Below, piece by piece: positions 23,566 through 36,900 of a stretch of 64,000 bases of DNA. The translations under genes and the position numbers were made by a program. Positions within the stretch are counted from its first letter, which is position 1. Each line of letters opens with the position of its first letter. Where the stretch lies: assembly GCA_004026145.2 (NCBI GenBank), contig CP034994.1, positions 11,415,509 through 11,479,508 on the forward strand, written 5' to 3'. The DNA is from Takifugu bimaculatus. Lineage: Eukaryota > Chordata > Actinopteri > Tetraodontiformes > Tetraodontidae. The notes beneath the pieces were generated by a model. That model saw only the letters and a program-made list of their open reading frames with translations, was not told the DNA's origin and did no database searches.

Positions 23566-26500
23566 TCACAGGGCGACGCTGTTGAGATGACCCTCCGAGG
23601 AGAAAAACGCCGACTTCAGCGGCCCCTCGAGGTCGACTGCTGCGGGCGGCGGATTTCGGCTGATGACCAACTCGAGCACATCTCCCGCCTCCATTATGAG
23701 GGGCACCGTCAGACAGCAGTCCAGGTCCCTGGTCCTGATGTGGTTCACCTGAGACCGAAATCAGGCCAGGAAGCCGAATCCAGTGTTAGGAGAGGTTAAA
23801 AGGTCAAAGAGGACGTGGACGGGATCAAGGTCAGTTTGTCCTCACCTGAAGGAGACGGTCAAATGGCCTCAGGCCCGCCTGGTCAGCGGGACCGTCCGGG
23901 CGGATCATGTTGACAAACACGCCTTTCTCCAGAAGACCATCGGACACACTGAAGCCGAAGTCCTGGCTGTCCAGATCCTTCCTGATCATCACCTGTGAAC
24001 GGTTACGCAGCAGTGTTTACGCTCCCAATTCCACATTTACCACCGACACTTGCAAAAATATACACCGAAATGTTTGTAACCACGGAAAAACAAATAGATT
24101 ATAGCTGGTTATTGGTGATTAAAGAGCAACGTTGATGTAGAAAATACACATTTTAACAGGATGATTCAAAGATTCACATGTCGAGTACAAAATATTCATG
24201 AACTGGTTTCAATGTTTAGCATATTAACTTTGATTCATTTGACTAAAATATGTTTAAAACAAAATAAAAAGGATAAAATGAAAGTTGGGAATTATTCTGA
24301 TAACCTACCATTTCTACTGTGTTTTAGCTAGCATGCTAACATCAGCATAGATCTCTAATGCATAGTCACGTATATATACATGCTTTTGTGTCCCAAATAA
24401 CCCACCATTCTACAGTCACATGACTTTAGGCCACTCGTGTCCCTTTAGACAGAAGTCACAACGAGCTTAACCACAACAGGAAACGGCTTCCAGCCCGATG
24501 ACTTTTAATGATATCAGTCAAGATGTGTCAACACCAAACATCTTTCATTTCCACAATAAAGGACCCCGTTGGAAGGGCTGCCAGATTTGAGACTGCAGAT
24601 TACCCCCAACACGGGCTGAGGTCACCGCCAGCAGCTCCTTCACTGGAAAAAATAATGACCCGTGTGTTGTTGTCAAACACATGGCAAGTCCTGGCTAGCC
24701 AGGGATCCACTGGGTCCATTTACACAGCAGGTAGGAGCTCCATAAAGATCGGACTCCTTCAGGATGACGTCTGCTGCGCGCCGCTGAGGGATTTTCAGTT
24801 GGATATTTAATAGGTTTGATTCAGAATAACACCGAGCACTTCAGGTGACTACAAAAAGTGGCTTTATAAGAAAACAGGGGGAAAAAAAACACTTGAATAG
24901 CAACATGTGGGTGCAGAGTTTTATATTGGATTTAATTTGGAATGTCGCCTCAATCCTGTCTCTTTAGAATTAAAGTCTTTCCTGCAGCTTAGTGTCATTT
25001 GTGTAATGACAGTGTGGGCAAAAAAACAGCAGTTTTCTTTCTTTTGGACAAGATTCCCCAAACAGAAGTACCTTGTGGAGCGCCAGGGTGGTGGGGAGCA
25101 AACCATCACGGGGTTCTCTTTTTCCCTGGGCCGGATTATCTCCGGCTGACAAATTCAGGCTGTTTTGGATCCTGGACTCTGGGACGTCCTCCTTCTTAAT
25201 GGGACTGATCTCAGACGGAAAGATGGAGTCCTCATTAACTTTGGTCTCCTCCAGGTACAGACTAAGAGCACTTCCTGTCATGGACGCCTGCGAGAACACA
25301 ACGCACTTTATTTGGTCATGTTTGTCAGAGGCACACTCCCACATTCCTCATCCATGTAGCAGAGCTGGCATTCTGCCAATGTTAGGTAACCCCTGACCCC
25401 GACCCCTGACCCCGACCCTCTGCATACCGCTTCCATGGGTAGCCCGAGCTGAACTCCAGATTAGAGTTCGAGGTCCCGCCCCCGACAGTTACGGCAGCCG
25501 GCGCCCGGCTTCGTCAGATTTAATAACAGATTATGCACTCTGCGATTATCATAAGGCTTCATCTGGCATTGTCATTTAGGACAAAGCATGTGGGTGGGGC
25601 CTGGGGGGTGGGGGGGTGGTGGTGGTGACCTACCTCCAGCTCCCTGAGAATCTCCGACTGGCCGCAGGTCTGGAGGTCCTGCAGAGCCTGGGACCAGAAG
25701 CTGCCCTCCTGATTCAGGGCGCCGTTGCAGCGAGGAGGACTGACGAATCTACGACAACGCAGGAACCACAAGGTGAGAGCAGCACCGCAGCCTCCGGGCC
25801 GCCCGGTGCCGCTCCCCAAACGGAAAAAGGTCTTTCCGGCTCGTGCGCCCGGAGAGCTCCGCGGGAAATCTCTCGGACGCTCTCGAGTCGAATGCCGAGT
25901 CCGCGAGGCTCCATCGGGCCTTCTAAAGAGTTCAACTTTACAAAAGTCACCCCAAAAAAAGTTTCAAAAAAAAAAATAAAAAAGGAGGAAATTTGAATGT
26001 GACAGAAGTTCAGTGGGGGGAGGAAAAAAAGACGTGTGAAGAGACAGACAAGGCTGATGCATCCTGGGGGGCCATTCAGGTGCTTTTCTGAGCCGACATT
26101 TTTGGTGTGGACAAAAAGTGACAGAAAAAAAAAGATGTGAAACACCAGACAGCCCGTGGGGGGAGGTGGGGGTGGGTTAGTAAAGTAGATGAGAGAGAGA
26201 ATACCTGAGAAAGAAGGGGGGGGGGAGAAGACAGAAAAGCACAGAACATGAACATACAACACAGAATGAAGAGACAAAAAAAAAAAAATCAATCATTTTG
26301 CCTGGTTTAATGAACAAAAAAAAGGAAAACAACGGAATAAACAAACATCAGTGGTGGAAAAAGTGAAAAAGTGAATTTCATATCTGTATTTATTTAAATA
26401 AGCGTGCTTCCCACCACTGATTTCAAGTAAAGACATAATTAGCTGATGTGAAGCCACAAAAGGGAAGCGTGTGTGCACCTACCCAGGCAGTGCATCCCAC

Positions 26501-29500
26501 TCGTCCTCTGTGAATCTCCCATCATACATTGCTGACGGGTGCAGGAGGCCCGAGGAGCCCGAGGAGCCGCCGGCAGCTTGGCTCCTGTGTTTGGTGCGAT
26601 GCCACTCGTTGGGGTTGAGCAGTAAATCCGAGGCTTTGTGGAGGAACGTCCCTGAAAACCACCATGTCCGTCAGAACAAACACTGGAAACGGGTAATGTG
26701 AAGAGCGGGGGGGGGGGGGGGGAGCCCCCGTCGAGCCTACCCTGGCTGCTGTAGCCCGCGTCGAACCCCGAGCTGTCCCAGGAGCTCATGGCAGAATCTA
26801 TACTGGGCACAGTGGCGGAGTAGAGCTCCGAGAGCTTGCTGCTCTTCTGGTAGTCGGTCAAATCTTCATCTGTGTCGTTTAAAAACCCGGCTTCTCTGTC
26901 CAGACGCTGACGGCCATCAGACACTGGGGGGGGGGGGGATAATTAATGAAGGAACAAGATGAAGTTCCTCACCTCTGCACTCCAAAAATCTGAGGCCATG
27001 CAGAGGAGCTCTGACTGAACCATCGGTTCCAGCCCCGTTTCTTCTGGAATTTAATGATCTGTGTCTAGTTCTACACGTGTGCACGGATGGTGCACGTGTG
27101 CTTTATTGGTATTTTACTTGGAAAAGTGGGAATTTATCCACCGCTGAACCATCAATTTCCGCCACGAATTCATAGTTTTTAAAGTTTTGCTTTCTGTTCT
27201 GCAGCTGATGTTTCGGTTACTGATTCAGACTTAATCACAACGTACAGTCACTTTGTTTCTTGATCTTGAGGGTGACCGACTCCCCGGCCATCTGCAGGAG
27301 GTGGATGGCCTCGCTCAGCGGTTTCCCTTTCAGACTGACGCCATTGATGGCCAAGACTCTGTCCCCTATGTGGATGGCCCCGGTCCTGCAGAGTGAGGAG
27401 GGGGAGGGGGGGGTATACAGGATTACACCAGACAAGTTGCCAGTTGACTGACCCAGACACAAACAATGAGGCTTCTTGTCACAGAAGACGGCGACACAGT
27501 CGTGGTCTGTCTCAAGCTGGAGAATAAGGACCTCCACAGAGACGATGGAGTGCGTCGCTGCCGTCTCTCAATCTGACCCCCCCTCACCTCTGACCTCCTC
27601 TCACCGTTCAGCCAGGCCTTTCTTGGTGAGGCCAGAAATGACGATGGGGTCAAAGGGCTCCTCGGTGCCAGAAATGGTGATGCCCAGTGGTCCGTTATAC
27701 CTCTTCAGCTCGACCGTGTAGATGATCGAGCCTGACATCTCCAACTCATCTGGCATAGGAACCAGAACAGGAGAAAACCTCAGGCAGTTTAATGGAACAA
27801 TGATGTCGTGTGGAACATGCATGGAGTTGGGGACTGCGAATGTGTTTTAGGGACATAATGTACCGATGTTGTCCTCGTCCTTTTGGATTCTGAGTTTGAC
27901 CATGTCCTCGGCCTGCTGCAGGATGTGCATGGCGTCCTCCTTGGTGCAGTTCTCCAGACGTACGCTGTCGATGGCCAGCAGCCTGTCTCCGGGCTCCAGG
28001 GTGCCTGTTCTACCCATCACAACAAGAGGTTGACAAGTATTAAGTGGGTCCAGGGAGGCGCGCCTCCTGTCTCGGCTCTGCGAATCCTATTATCCTGGCG
28101 TCTCAGCTAGATGCTTGAGGGTGACCCTAACCTTACCCTCCACCTAATCGACGCTGAGCCCTTCTGGAATGAAGCCACCCTGCTGATCTAGTTTTGACGG
28201 CCCAATCCAATTAAAAACATGCACAGTGGATTCATGAGTCATAAAACAAATTTATTTAGGGCAATAATAATCCCATGAAAAACTAGTTCACACAAGGTAA
28301 TGGTAATGCCTCTCGGCACCACAGCTCGCCACACTAACCGACTAAATAAATGATGATGTAATGGGGTTTGACAAACCTGTGCGCTATGCTTCCTTTTCGG
28401 ATGTCAGAGATGATTAGGGGCTTGCTGGGTTTCTTGCTTGCTGGTAATTGGTAGAAAAATATTTTAATGACAACAAGCAAACAACTTCCCAATTTGGTTC
28501 AGCTTAGGAGCAGAGAGGTTAATGATGAAAGTCGGTACAGTCCAGTGAGTTTGCCCTAATGGGGACGTTTTTAGAACAGAACATCAATTCAAAGGTTGTT
28601 GTTTTAATTGTGGCTGAATACTGTTAGCAACACTGCCCCCTGCTGTGCGCCTCCAGCGGTGCAGACTCACCACTGATGGTGATGCCCAGTTCCATCCCTC
28701 GCCTCTTGGGCAGTTTCACATGGAAGGTACCACTGCTGGGAACCACCGACTCTGACCAGGTTTGGAAAGACAAATGTGAGCAGAGATTCATCTGTGGAAG
28801 AGATCATCGATGCCACACACCTGCAATATCGAACTCAATCTCCACCGAGACCTTATTGGCCAGAGCGGCGTCTCTGAGCAGCTGGTGGGCTTCTTCCAAC
28901 GTGCCGTCTTCTGTTGGGATCCCATTGATGGACAGTAGTCTGTCACCAACCTGCAGCAGTCCACACCTGGACACAAGACCCAAGGGCTGGTTGACCTCTG
29001 ACCTCTAATCCTGTAGTTTATTTAAAATGCTGCCATTTCCTTAGATGAAATGACCATCAGATGCTGGCTGTGATCTCAGATTAGAAAGAGAAGCAGAGCC
29101 CTGTGTTTGGGCTCTCGGAGGAATGATTCTGACGAGTGACACATTCAGCCCGGGTGACACCGCATGTCACATTGGCTAAATGTTTAAAATGCCATCCATA
29201 AAACCAAACACAGCTCCCGGGCCTGACATGAACACACTGACTCACTGACCTCACCGGAACCTGGGAAATAAAATAATTTAAAAAAAATATATATATAAAT
29301 CAAGCAAATGCCCAAAAAGAGAGAAAAATAAACATCTCACATGTTTAATCTGGCCTCTAATTGCAAAGGGCAGATGCACAAATGCTGTCAGCTGGTATTT
29401 ATTCACTAAGCAGCACTGCACTTTAACCTTGTGGAGGCTGAGACGCCGCCGCCACCACCGTCAGACTCCTGTCCAACTGCTGCTGGTCTAATCCTGTTAG

Positions 29501-32500
29501 AGGACCCCGGGGAGGTGGCCCTGCACTGCTGGCATGTGCCTCCATTAATCTCTTCAGACAAGGACAGACACTCTGGCCCGATCTGAATCACGTGTTAATC
29601 ACGAAACAAAACCTGTGGGGATCGATCAAGATGTCTAAATGCCGAGAGTGAAGATAACCAGAGTCCAGTTCCATGTTTGTCTGCTCCACCATGGCCAAAT
29701 GACCATGAAAATTTAATTAAACAAACATCTTTTTTTTGTATTTATAGACATATTTGTCATGTTTTATTCTCATTTTTGGCCCAGTTACTGTGTTTTACTG
29801 AACCTATGCAGCTAATCTGTTACAGCACAGGATGAAAACACTGTAATGGATCCTGGTCTCGTGGCTTTCAAAATCCGCATAAACGCATCAGAAATGCTAA
29901 TAATTACAGGAATATTGCATTTAGACTGCGTCACACCGATTTTACCCAAATTTATTAAATCTCACCGTTTTACATTTAAGGAATGACGTCGTGTACAACT
30001 CGCACGTTGACTGACTCCGTTTACGCACCTCGATCGCCCTCTTGTGGTCACATGTCTCAATTACTACGATTTCACTTGTTTAACACTTAAAATAATCCAT
30101 TTCAGCCTAAAAGTCCCCCCCCCCCCCCCCCCCCCCACCACCGCTATATCGCTTAAAATTCCTTCCCTTAAAAGAAAAGAAGTGTCTCTCCAGATTAATT
30201 TGTTGGGTTCCAGCTCTCCGACCTAAATGACATCACAGCCCCTGCATCCCCCAACGCGTTGTTAATGCCCCGCGCTAAAATGTGTAATTGTAGCTCCTAA
30301 TTGGCCACATTGAAATGCTAAACTGTGATGTAGAGCCAGGCTGCTGGTTTCAAAGCAGGGGATTACATGAAAGTCTGTTAAATCCCCTTTTGACCCCTCA
30401 AATGGATCCGCTGAGCTCTTGTGCTGACCCCTGATGTGCATCCGATGAATGCAGCTCACATCCAGTGCTGCTTTGCCTTCGGCAGAAATAAACATTGAGA
30501 CAGCATGCTAAAATTAGCCCTTAACCCCCCCACCCACCACCAGCAGTCAAATACATGAGCACGCTTCTGAATGATCCCGCAGCCGAGTCGCCACGTTCAA
30601 GGTGACACCCCCAAACCCGGATACTTTGGGGGGTTGGGGTGTTGGGTGTCTCGGAGCGTTACCTCTCAGCCGGGCTGTCGGGTTCTATGAAGCGGATGAC
30701 CGGGGGAGCGGACAGGGTCTCTGTGGCAAAGACGCCCCCCTGCAGCTGGATCCCGAAACCTGTGAGCGGATCTCCCCTCAGGATGACTTCGCTCGTTTCC
30801 ACATGAAAAACCTGCCCCCCCGGGCCGACCGAGCTGGACGCCAGAGACACTGAGGCGCAGACGGGATGGTGGTGGTGGTGGTGGTGGTGGGGGGGGACAC
30901 ATCAGAGAGAGAGATTAGTGGAAAAGTGGCAGATAAGTGGAGCAAAAGGGGACTGTGGGAGATGATGGACTAAGGAGGGGGGGGGGGTTGGCAGGCAACC
31001 ATAAGAGTATCATGGGAACGGGATGAGTCACTGATCAGAGTTTACGTCACTCACGTGTTACGTCACTGATGACACTATTCACACAGCGAGGGAGTGGGGT
31101 GTGCGTGCTGGGGCAAAGGTGTCTCAGTGGGGCTAAAAGATTATTTAAAGGGTCATTTGACTAAATTACCGAGGGAAAATTCTTAACTTCTGATCCCCCT
31201 GGAGATCAAGTAGATGCGAGCGGGGCAATTCTGTCACTTCCAGCATTAGGTGGTCAACAGATGTAAAATAATGCAAAAGTGCACTTTGTGAATTCTTTAC
31301 GCCTCAAACGCAAAATGAGATATTTGGAGGTAGTTTTTAAATCTGGGGAAGCTGGAATGATGTTTGTTGATACCTTTACCACATATGGTCAAAGATTTAA
31401 TGCTACCCATCGCTAATGCTAATGCTAATGCCCCCCTTTTCTAAAAATGCTCCTCGCTGACACGTGTGAAACTGCAGCGTGCATGTATCGGACTCATAGT
31501 TGTACCCTACATCAGTGGATCCTAGTATTAAACGCCCCCTCCCAGCATGCAGGAGGCCTCGCAGGGGCCTCCCGAATATGACAACAGGCAGTTTGGTCGT
31601 ACATGAGCTCTTGTGGTCCTTCTTCCTGTTCCTCCTCTTGCCGGTGGAGCTGCGGGGGCTGGTGGGAGCGGCCGCGGGGACGGGACAGGGCAGAGTGTTG
31701 CTGCCTTGGCTGCTGAAGCCCGAGGTGGCTGTGGAGGAAGGGGAGAAGCCACCACTCACCAGAGCTGAAAGGAAACATAGCGCTGCACATATCAAAAGGC
31801 CGGCACAATTAGAGCAAAGCACATCAAGCATGACATTCTAGTCATGTCGACGGCGGCAGAGGCGGCGTGCACTCACGGCGGCATTCAGCCCGAGGAGGGG
31901 AAACGTGGCTACGAGTGTCGCAGCAAACCTCTTGGAAATGATTTAACAAAAGTGCTGAAGAAGAAAAGGCTCCTTCTATGGTGTCTCGCCAGCAGCAGTG
32001 CTGTCATAAGTGATAACTTACATTTGCAGTGGTCCTGCTGGTTGTGTGGGTGGTTGGGGCTGCTCCACGTCTTGCTGTGGCTGGCGTGTGGGGGATGGCA
32101 GCAGCCGCCGCCGCCGCCGCTCTGGTCCCACTGATGGTTGCTCTTCTGCACTCTTACTGCAGCAGTACGGAGGCAAGCAGATCCATTACATCAACCCAAA
32201 TCTGCCCCTCTGTGCCGCACTTTTCTACATTCCCCGCACATGAAACCGCGCCTCTCCCCCCCCGCCCCATTGTCTAACGCCGCGCAGCGCCCGGAGGACG
32301 AGCTCGGGCTGGCAGCAATCGACATTTGATGTGCTCGCCGCGGCGCGCCAGATTAGATCCAGTGGCTTAATGTTGTTTCGCTGAGCGTTTCTAAATCAGT
32401 CACACAGCAGACGACACAGGAAGTGAGACAAAACTCTTACTTTTACTAGCGAGCTTCCGAAAAGCGAGGTGCAAAGTGGAGATCATGCTCATCATGTCAT

Positions 32501-33883
32501 GTTCAAGAGCGATCAGAGGCGCAACAGCAGCCTGGCTAATGTGCCTGGCGGCCATGCTGTGGCTCCCAGCAGGAGGCCTGAACTTTGACCTTGATTGTGA
32601 GCAGCTGGTGTCTTGATCGTTGACGCGTGTTTGTGCACCTGACTGGCTGATTCCCCCCCCAACACTACTCTGCCTGCTCATAATCAACTTTACCTGCCAC
32701 ATTTTTATGCTCTGTACCTGCATCTTTCAAAGAATTACTTGTATTATCCCGCTGAAAGAAATTGTTTCAGATTTCCCTCCTCACGACAGTGTGAAATGAA
32801 GATAAGACAGCTTAACACCGGCTGAAAAGCTTCTTTTTTGTTAAATATTTATCAAAATAGCGAAGAACTCAACTTCTGAAACTGGCCCAATTGAGGCAGA
32901 GAAACTGATTTTATGTAAATCTCCCTTAAATCACAGCCTGTTCATTGCGAGTGAGTATTAAATTGGATGTTAGCTTGTTTTAGTCTTTTTAAAGGCGAGA
33001 GCTGTGGCAGAAATGTCTTAACCCAATTTCTTCTGCTTCACGCAGGAAGACAAGATTCATTTAGGAATATTTGGCTTCTCCCCTGTGCGTCTGCTTCCGT
33101 ATCTGTCAAGCGTTCAGAGGGAAGTAAACGGCCTGGACTTGCGTGAAGAACACCTAAATAATTAACTTCTTAGACTCCTGCAGCTGAAATTGTCACCACG
33201 CTTTACGCACGACAGTAATCCCTGCTGCTGTTGGGGTGGGTGGGAATAATCTCTGCTAACTTCTTCGAGGGGTTCAGGATTTGCTGGAAACATGCTGCAG
33301 CAGGGATGCTTTTCCATATCCAGGGAAACTGGTTAAATCCCACTTTATGTAATCAGCATACATTAAACCCAGGAGAACCCTCCGACCCTTTCGGGAAACC
33401 GTTTTCAATCCCAACCTGCGAAGCTCTTCCGGATTATGTTAAGCTCACCTACAGGGAAAACTCTCCCAGAATGACATTATTTCACACTTTCTCCCCCCCC
33501 AACACAGAAACATGAACTCCCTCATCTCTTTTTGGTCACGCTGCACGTGTCTTATTAAACCCACAGAGGAGATTAGACAAGCTGCGTCTCCAACTAATGT
33601 CCAATCCCAGAGGGAGAACATCAGCGGAGTGGAAACGCCTCGTTCAAGAAGTGGATCGTCGGGATATCTCGGAAGGAGAAAAAAAAAGGAGAAGGTCAGA
33701 GAGCCACATCAGAGCTGGCCTGCTCGCTCCGTGGTGGCCGTTCCCATGATCACATGTTTAAGGAGCTTCTGAAGCTGCTGACCCAGAAACCGGCCCCCGG
33801 ACCACGGAGCGGCGGTGAGCTGCGAGTGTGCGCACGTGAGTAAGCCTGTTGGTATGCATAAGATGCAAAGGATGTGGCCCGAG

Positions 33884-33951
<68 letters not shown>

Positions 33952-36900
33952 ACACACACACACACGCACACACACGTTTTCTCTACAGTTCACAGTATGT
34001 GTGGAACATTCTGTGTCCTGTTTACTGGTCATTTTAGGTCGTTTAAAACTGAAATAATAATGATTTTAAATCAGTTTGATTCTGTAATATAATAATTCCT
34101 GAATGCAAATGAGTTCATACGTCACAAAGTAGCAAATTTAGCGTTTGTCATTGAACCGACGCTGTTCACACCTGTATGTAAGCATCGGTGAAACTGTGCA
34201 TTTCTATGCTTTAACCTGTACTGGTGGACGTGGATGCAGGTGCTAAATCATCCAGATTGTCCTGGCAGAGGACAGAACCCCCCAGGACTGACCTGTGTCT
34301 TGCGGCCTGACAGAGAGTCCGCTCTGATTGGCCGGCAGGATCTCCAGTTTGACCACATCAGAGGCGTTGGCCAGCAGCTGTGTGACCTCCATCAGCGAGC
34401 AGTGCTCCGTGCTGGTCTTGTCTACGGATAGAAGGATGTCTCCGACATGCAGCGCTCCGCACCTGTGGGGGGGGGCAGGTACGCCGATGCTGTTTCTTTG
34501 ATTTCTTTGATGTCTGTGCGTGCTCACCTTTCTGCCACACTGGCCGCCTTGATCTTGTCGATGATGACGACTTGTTTGCTCCTGTATATGGTGGTGGTGA
34601 GGCTGGTCCCCAGGCTGGCGGAGGGACTCTTCACTATCTCCACCAGCAGGGGGCCTGATGCCTGCTGCACGGCCTCTGAGGGCAGAAGATGCAGAGGATG
34701 AAGGGACGCGTCCTGGACGCTGGAGGACTTCAAAGCTTATACAGCAGAAAATCATAAGGAATGACAAGAAACAGATGTGACGCAGGTCAAATAGATTTTT
34801 GCTTTTTAAAGTAAAATTGCCAACTAGTCTGCATACAAAGAGACATTTTATAATCTTACGGAGAAATCTAGGACAAATAGACCCAGGATAGTATTAGTTT
34901 ACTTATCTGGTCGGGAAATTAGCAGAAATGACTGAACTACTTTAATTATGTTTGTTATAGACTATCAGACAATATATTTAACATAATTAGAGCAAAACAA
35001 TTGCAAAATTCCCCTTTTAAAATTCATTTCCCTTTTCAGTTTAATGATAAACATATGAAAGGAATATATCACACTGTTCAGATAAAAATCATAGATGATT
35101 TGGTGGAAAAGTAGAATAAGAGCTGACCTGTCTATGCTGATTTTAGCACCAGTTAAAAACATTTATAAATGCTCCTTTTCCTTTCAAAGGTTTAATGTAT
35201 CTTAAGGCAACGTTGTGCTTAGAGAACAGCGTGCATAAATGGAAGAAGATGAAAAGAAATGTATAGTTTAAGCCACAATTAAGTCCAGCATATAGACAGA
35301 CTGATTTTATTGAAACATTAAGAACCATCCACTGGTTGTGTGTTGAGGGGAGCTCTGGGGCCAGCCCAACCACCCTGGTGGTGCCAAATGGCCGCATTAT
35401 TTACCCCCAGAGCAAAGCTGCCCTACCACGCCTGCACATGTTGGCCGCGCACGTGCTCACCCATGACAGAGACGTCGTACTCGATCAGGAACAGGGCTTC
35501 CTGGCTGCTCTGCATCAGCACCGTCAAGGCGTCGGCGTGCTTCTCTCTGTTTAAAGGCATCCCGTCTATGCTCAGCACTCGGTCGCCGGCCTTCAGCGTG
35601 CCCTCTCTGCAGAGGAGAAAACAACATGCTCACGCGAGCGTTCCACCGTTGGTAAACCATTAAAGAGTTCCGCATGAGCGTTCCCTCGCAGGTGAGATGG
35701 GGGTAAACGAGATAAAGCAGCGTCTTTGATGGCTGAGTTGCGTTTCGGCGCGCTCGATTTTCATGGGGGAGGAGCGCGACGCTGTGCTCGCCTGGGGACG
35801 AGCGGTGCCCTTTTTGCTTTGAAGGTAACAGACGTGTTGTGGGTCGCGTGCAGCCCCAATTTTCGTGCAGGAGGCTCGAGCGTGCACCGACGGCACAGAG
35901 GGAGAGGAAGGAGGCATGATGATATCAAGGGTGCACCGCAGGCTAATGTGTGCCGATATACGGAGGAGAGCACCATCTTAACCTGCAGCCGGGGGGGAGG
36001 CGGCATATGTAAAATACAGGACAGGCACGTGCATGTGACCTCTCACAAACATCTGGGTTTAAGGTCTAGGATCAATGGTGACCTGCTCTCACACACACTC
36101 ATGGTTCCTTGCTCACCTGTCAGCAGGACCTCCGGGCCTCACATGTGTGACCACCAGAGGTCGTGACCTGCGCCAGTCCTCGTGGAAGCCCCCTAAAACA
36201 CAGGCCAGAGAGCACGTCTGTGCCGGCAGCTCCTTACGAATATTTAGGAGGAAGGCGACGCCCGCTAACCTCTCAGGACGAACCCGAAGCTGTTCCCCTC
36301 CTTGTGCAGAAGCACCTCAACGGTTTTGGTCAGTACCCCCGACGGGTTCTGGACTGGAGAGGAGGAGGGAGAGAAGGGAGACTAAACGGTTCTGATTTTA
36401 ACTGTTTAACCTCCCTATTGCCTGCTAGAAAACAACCTACCAAAGGGCGGCAGCTCGTACTCCACCTCCAGCACCACCCGCTCCCCGATGTTCTTCAGCA
36501 GGCTGATGATCTCGTCGTGGCGCAGCTTTGACAGGTTGATGCCGTTCACCGACTTGATGTAGTCTCCCACATTCAGCTGATCGCTCCTGTGGGGAGATGG
36601 AAACAGGCCGTGTGGCGTGGGAGACTAACGTACGGACGTAGGCTAGCATATGGATGTGGCTGTGCAGGAGAGCAATGGGGAGAAATGACGGTCACATATG
36701 ACGATATGCTGGAAAGGAATTTAACGGATGTGGTGCGGGTTCATCCCGTCACTCCAGGCTGCAGCGGCAGCGGAGGGGAGAGAAACGTCAGAGTGGGCCA
36801 GCGTGTCGTGTGGTTGGGTCTCGTCACATGATGTCAGTCTCTCTCCTGCCTGCCTGAGTGTGTCTCCACCCGGGGAATTAGCAGGCGATTCCACGCAAGC

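Noticed and set aside
25714..26292. 192-codon minus-strand open frame in grip2
   Set aside because: Low-complexity F/S/P translation of purine-rich intron; only the part overlapping the exon at 25634-25748 is coding, and the grip2 frame is supported there by homology.
27430..27545. Possible extra grip2 exon (VEVLILQLETDHDCVAVFC)
   Set aside because: It falls within the 219-base intron between the two PDZ6 exons, whose phases already match (CG|G); it would interrupt the PDZ fold, and the acceptor is poor.
34643..34656. CCAGCAGGGGGCCT as another CTCF site
   Set aside because: It lies within a coding exon of grip2 (PDZ3), where codon constraint can explain the sequence, and it departs from the core at the end.
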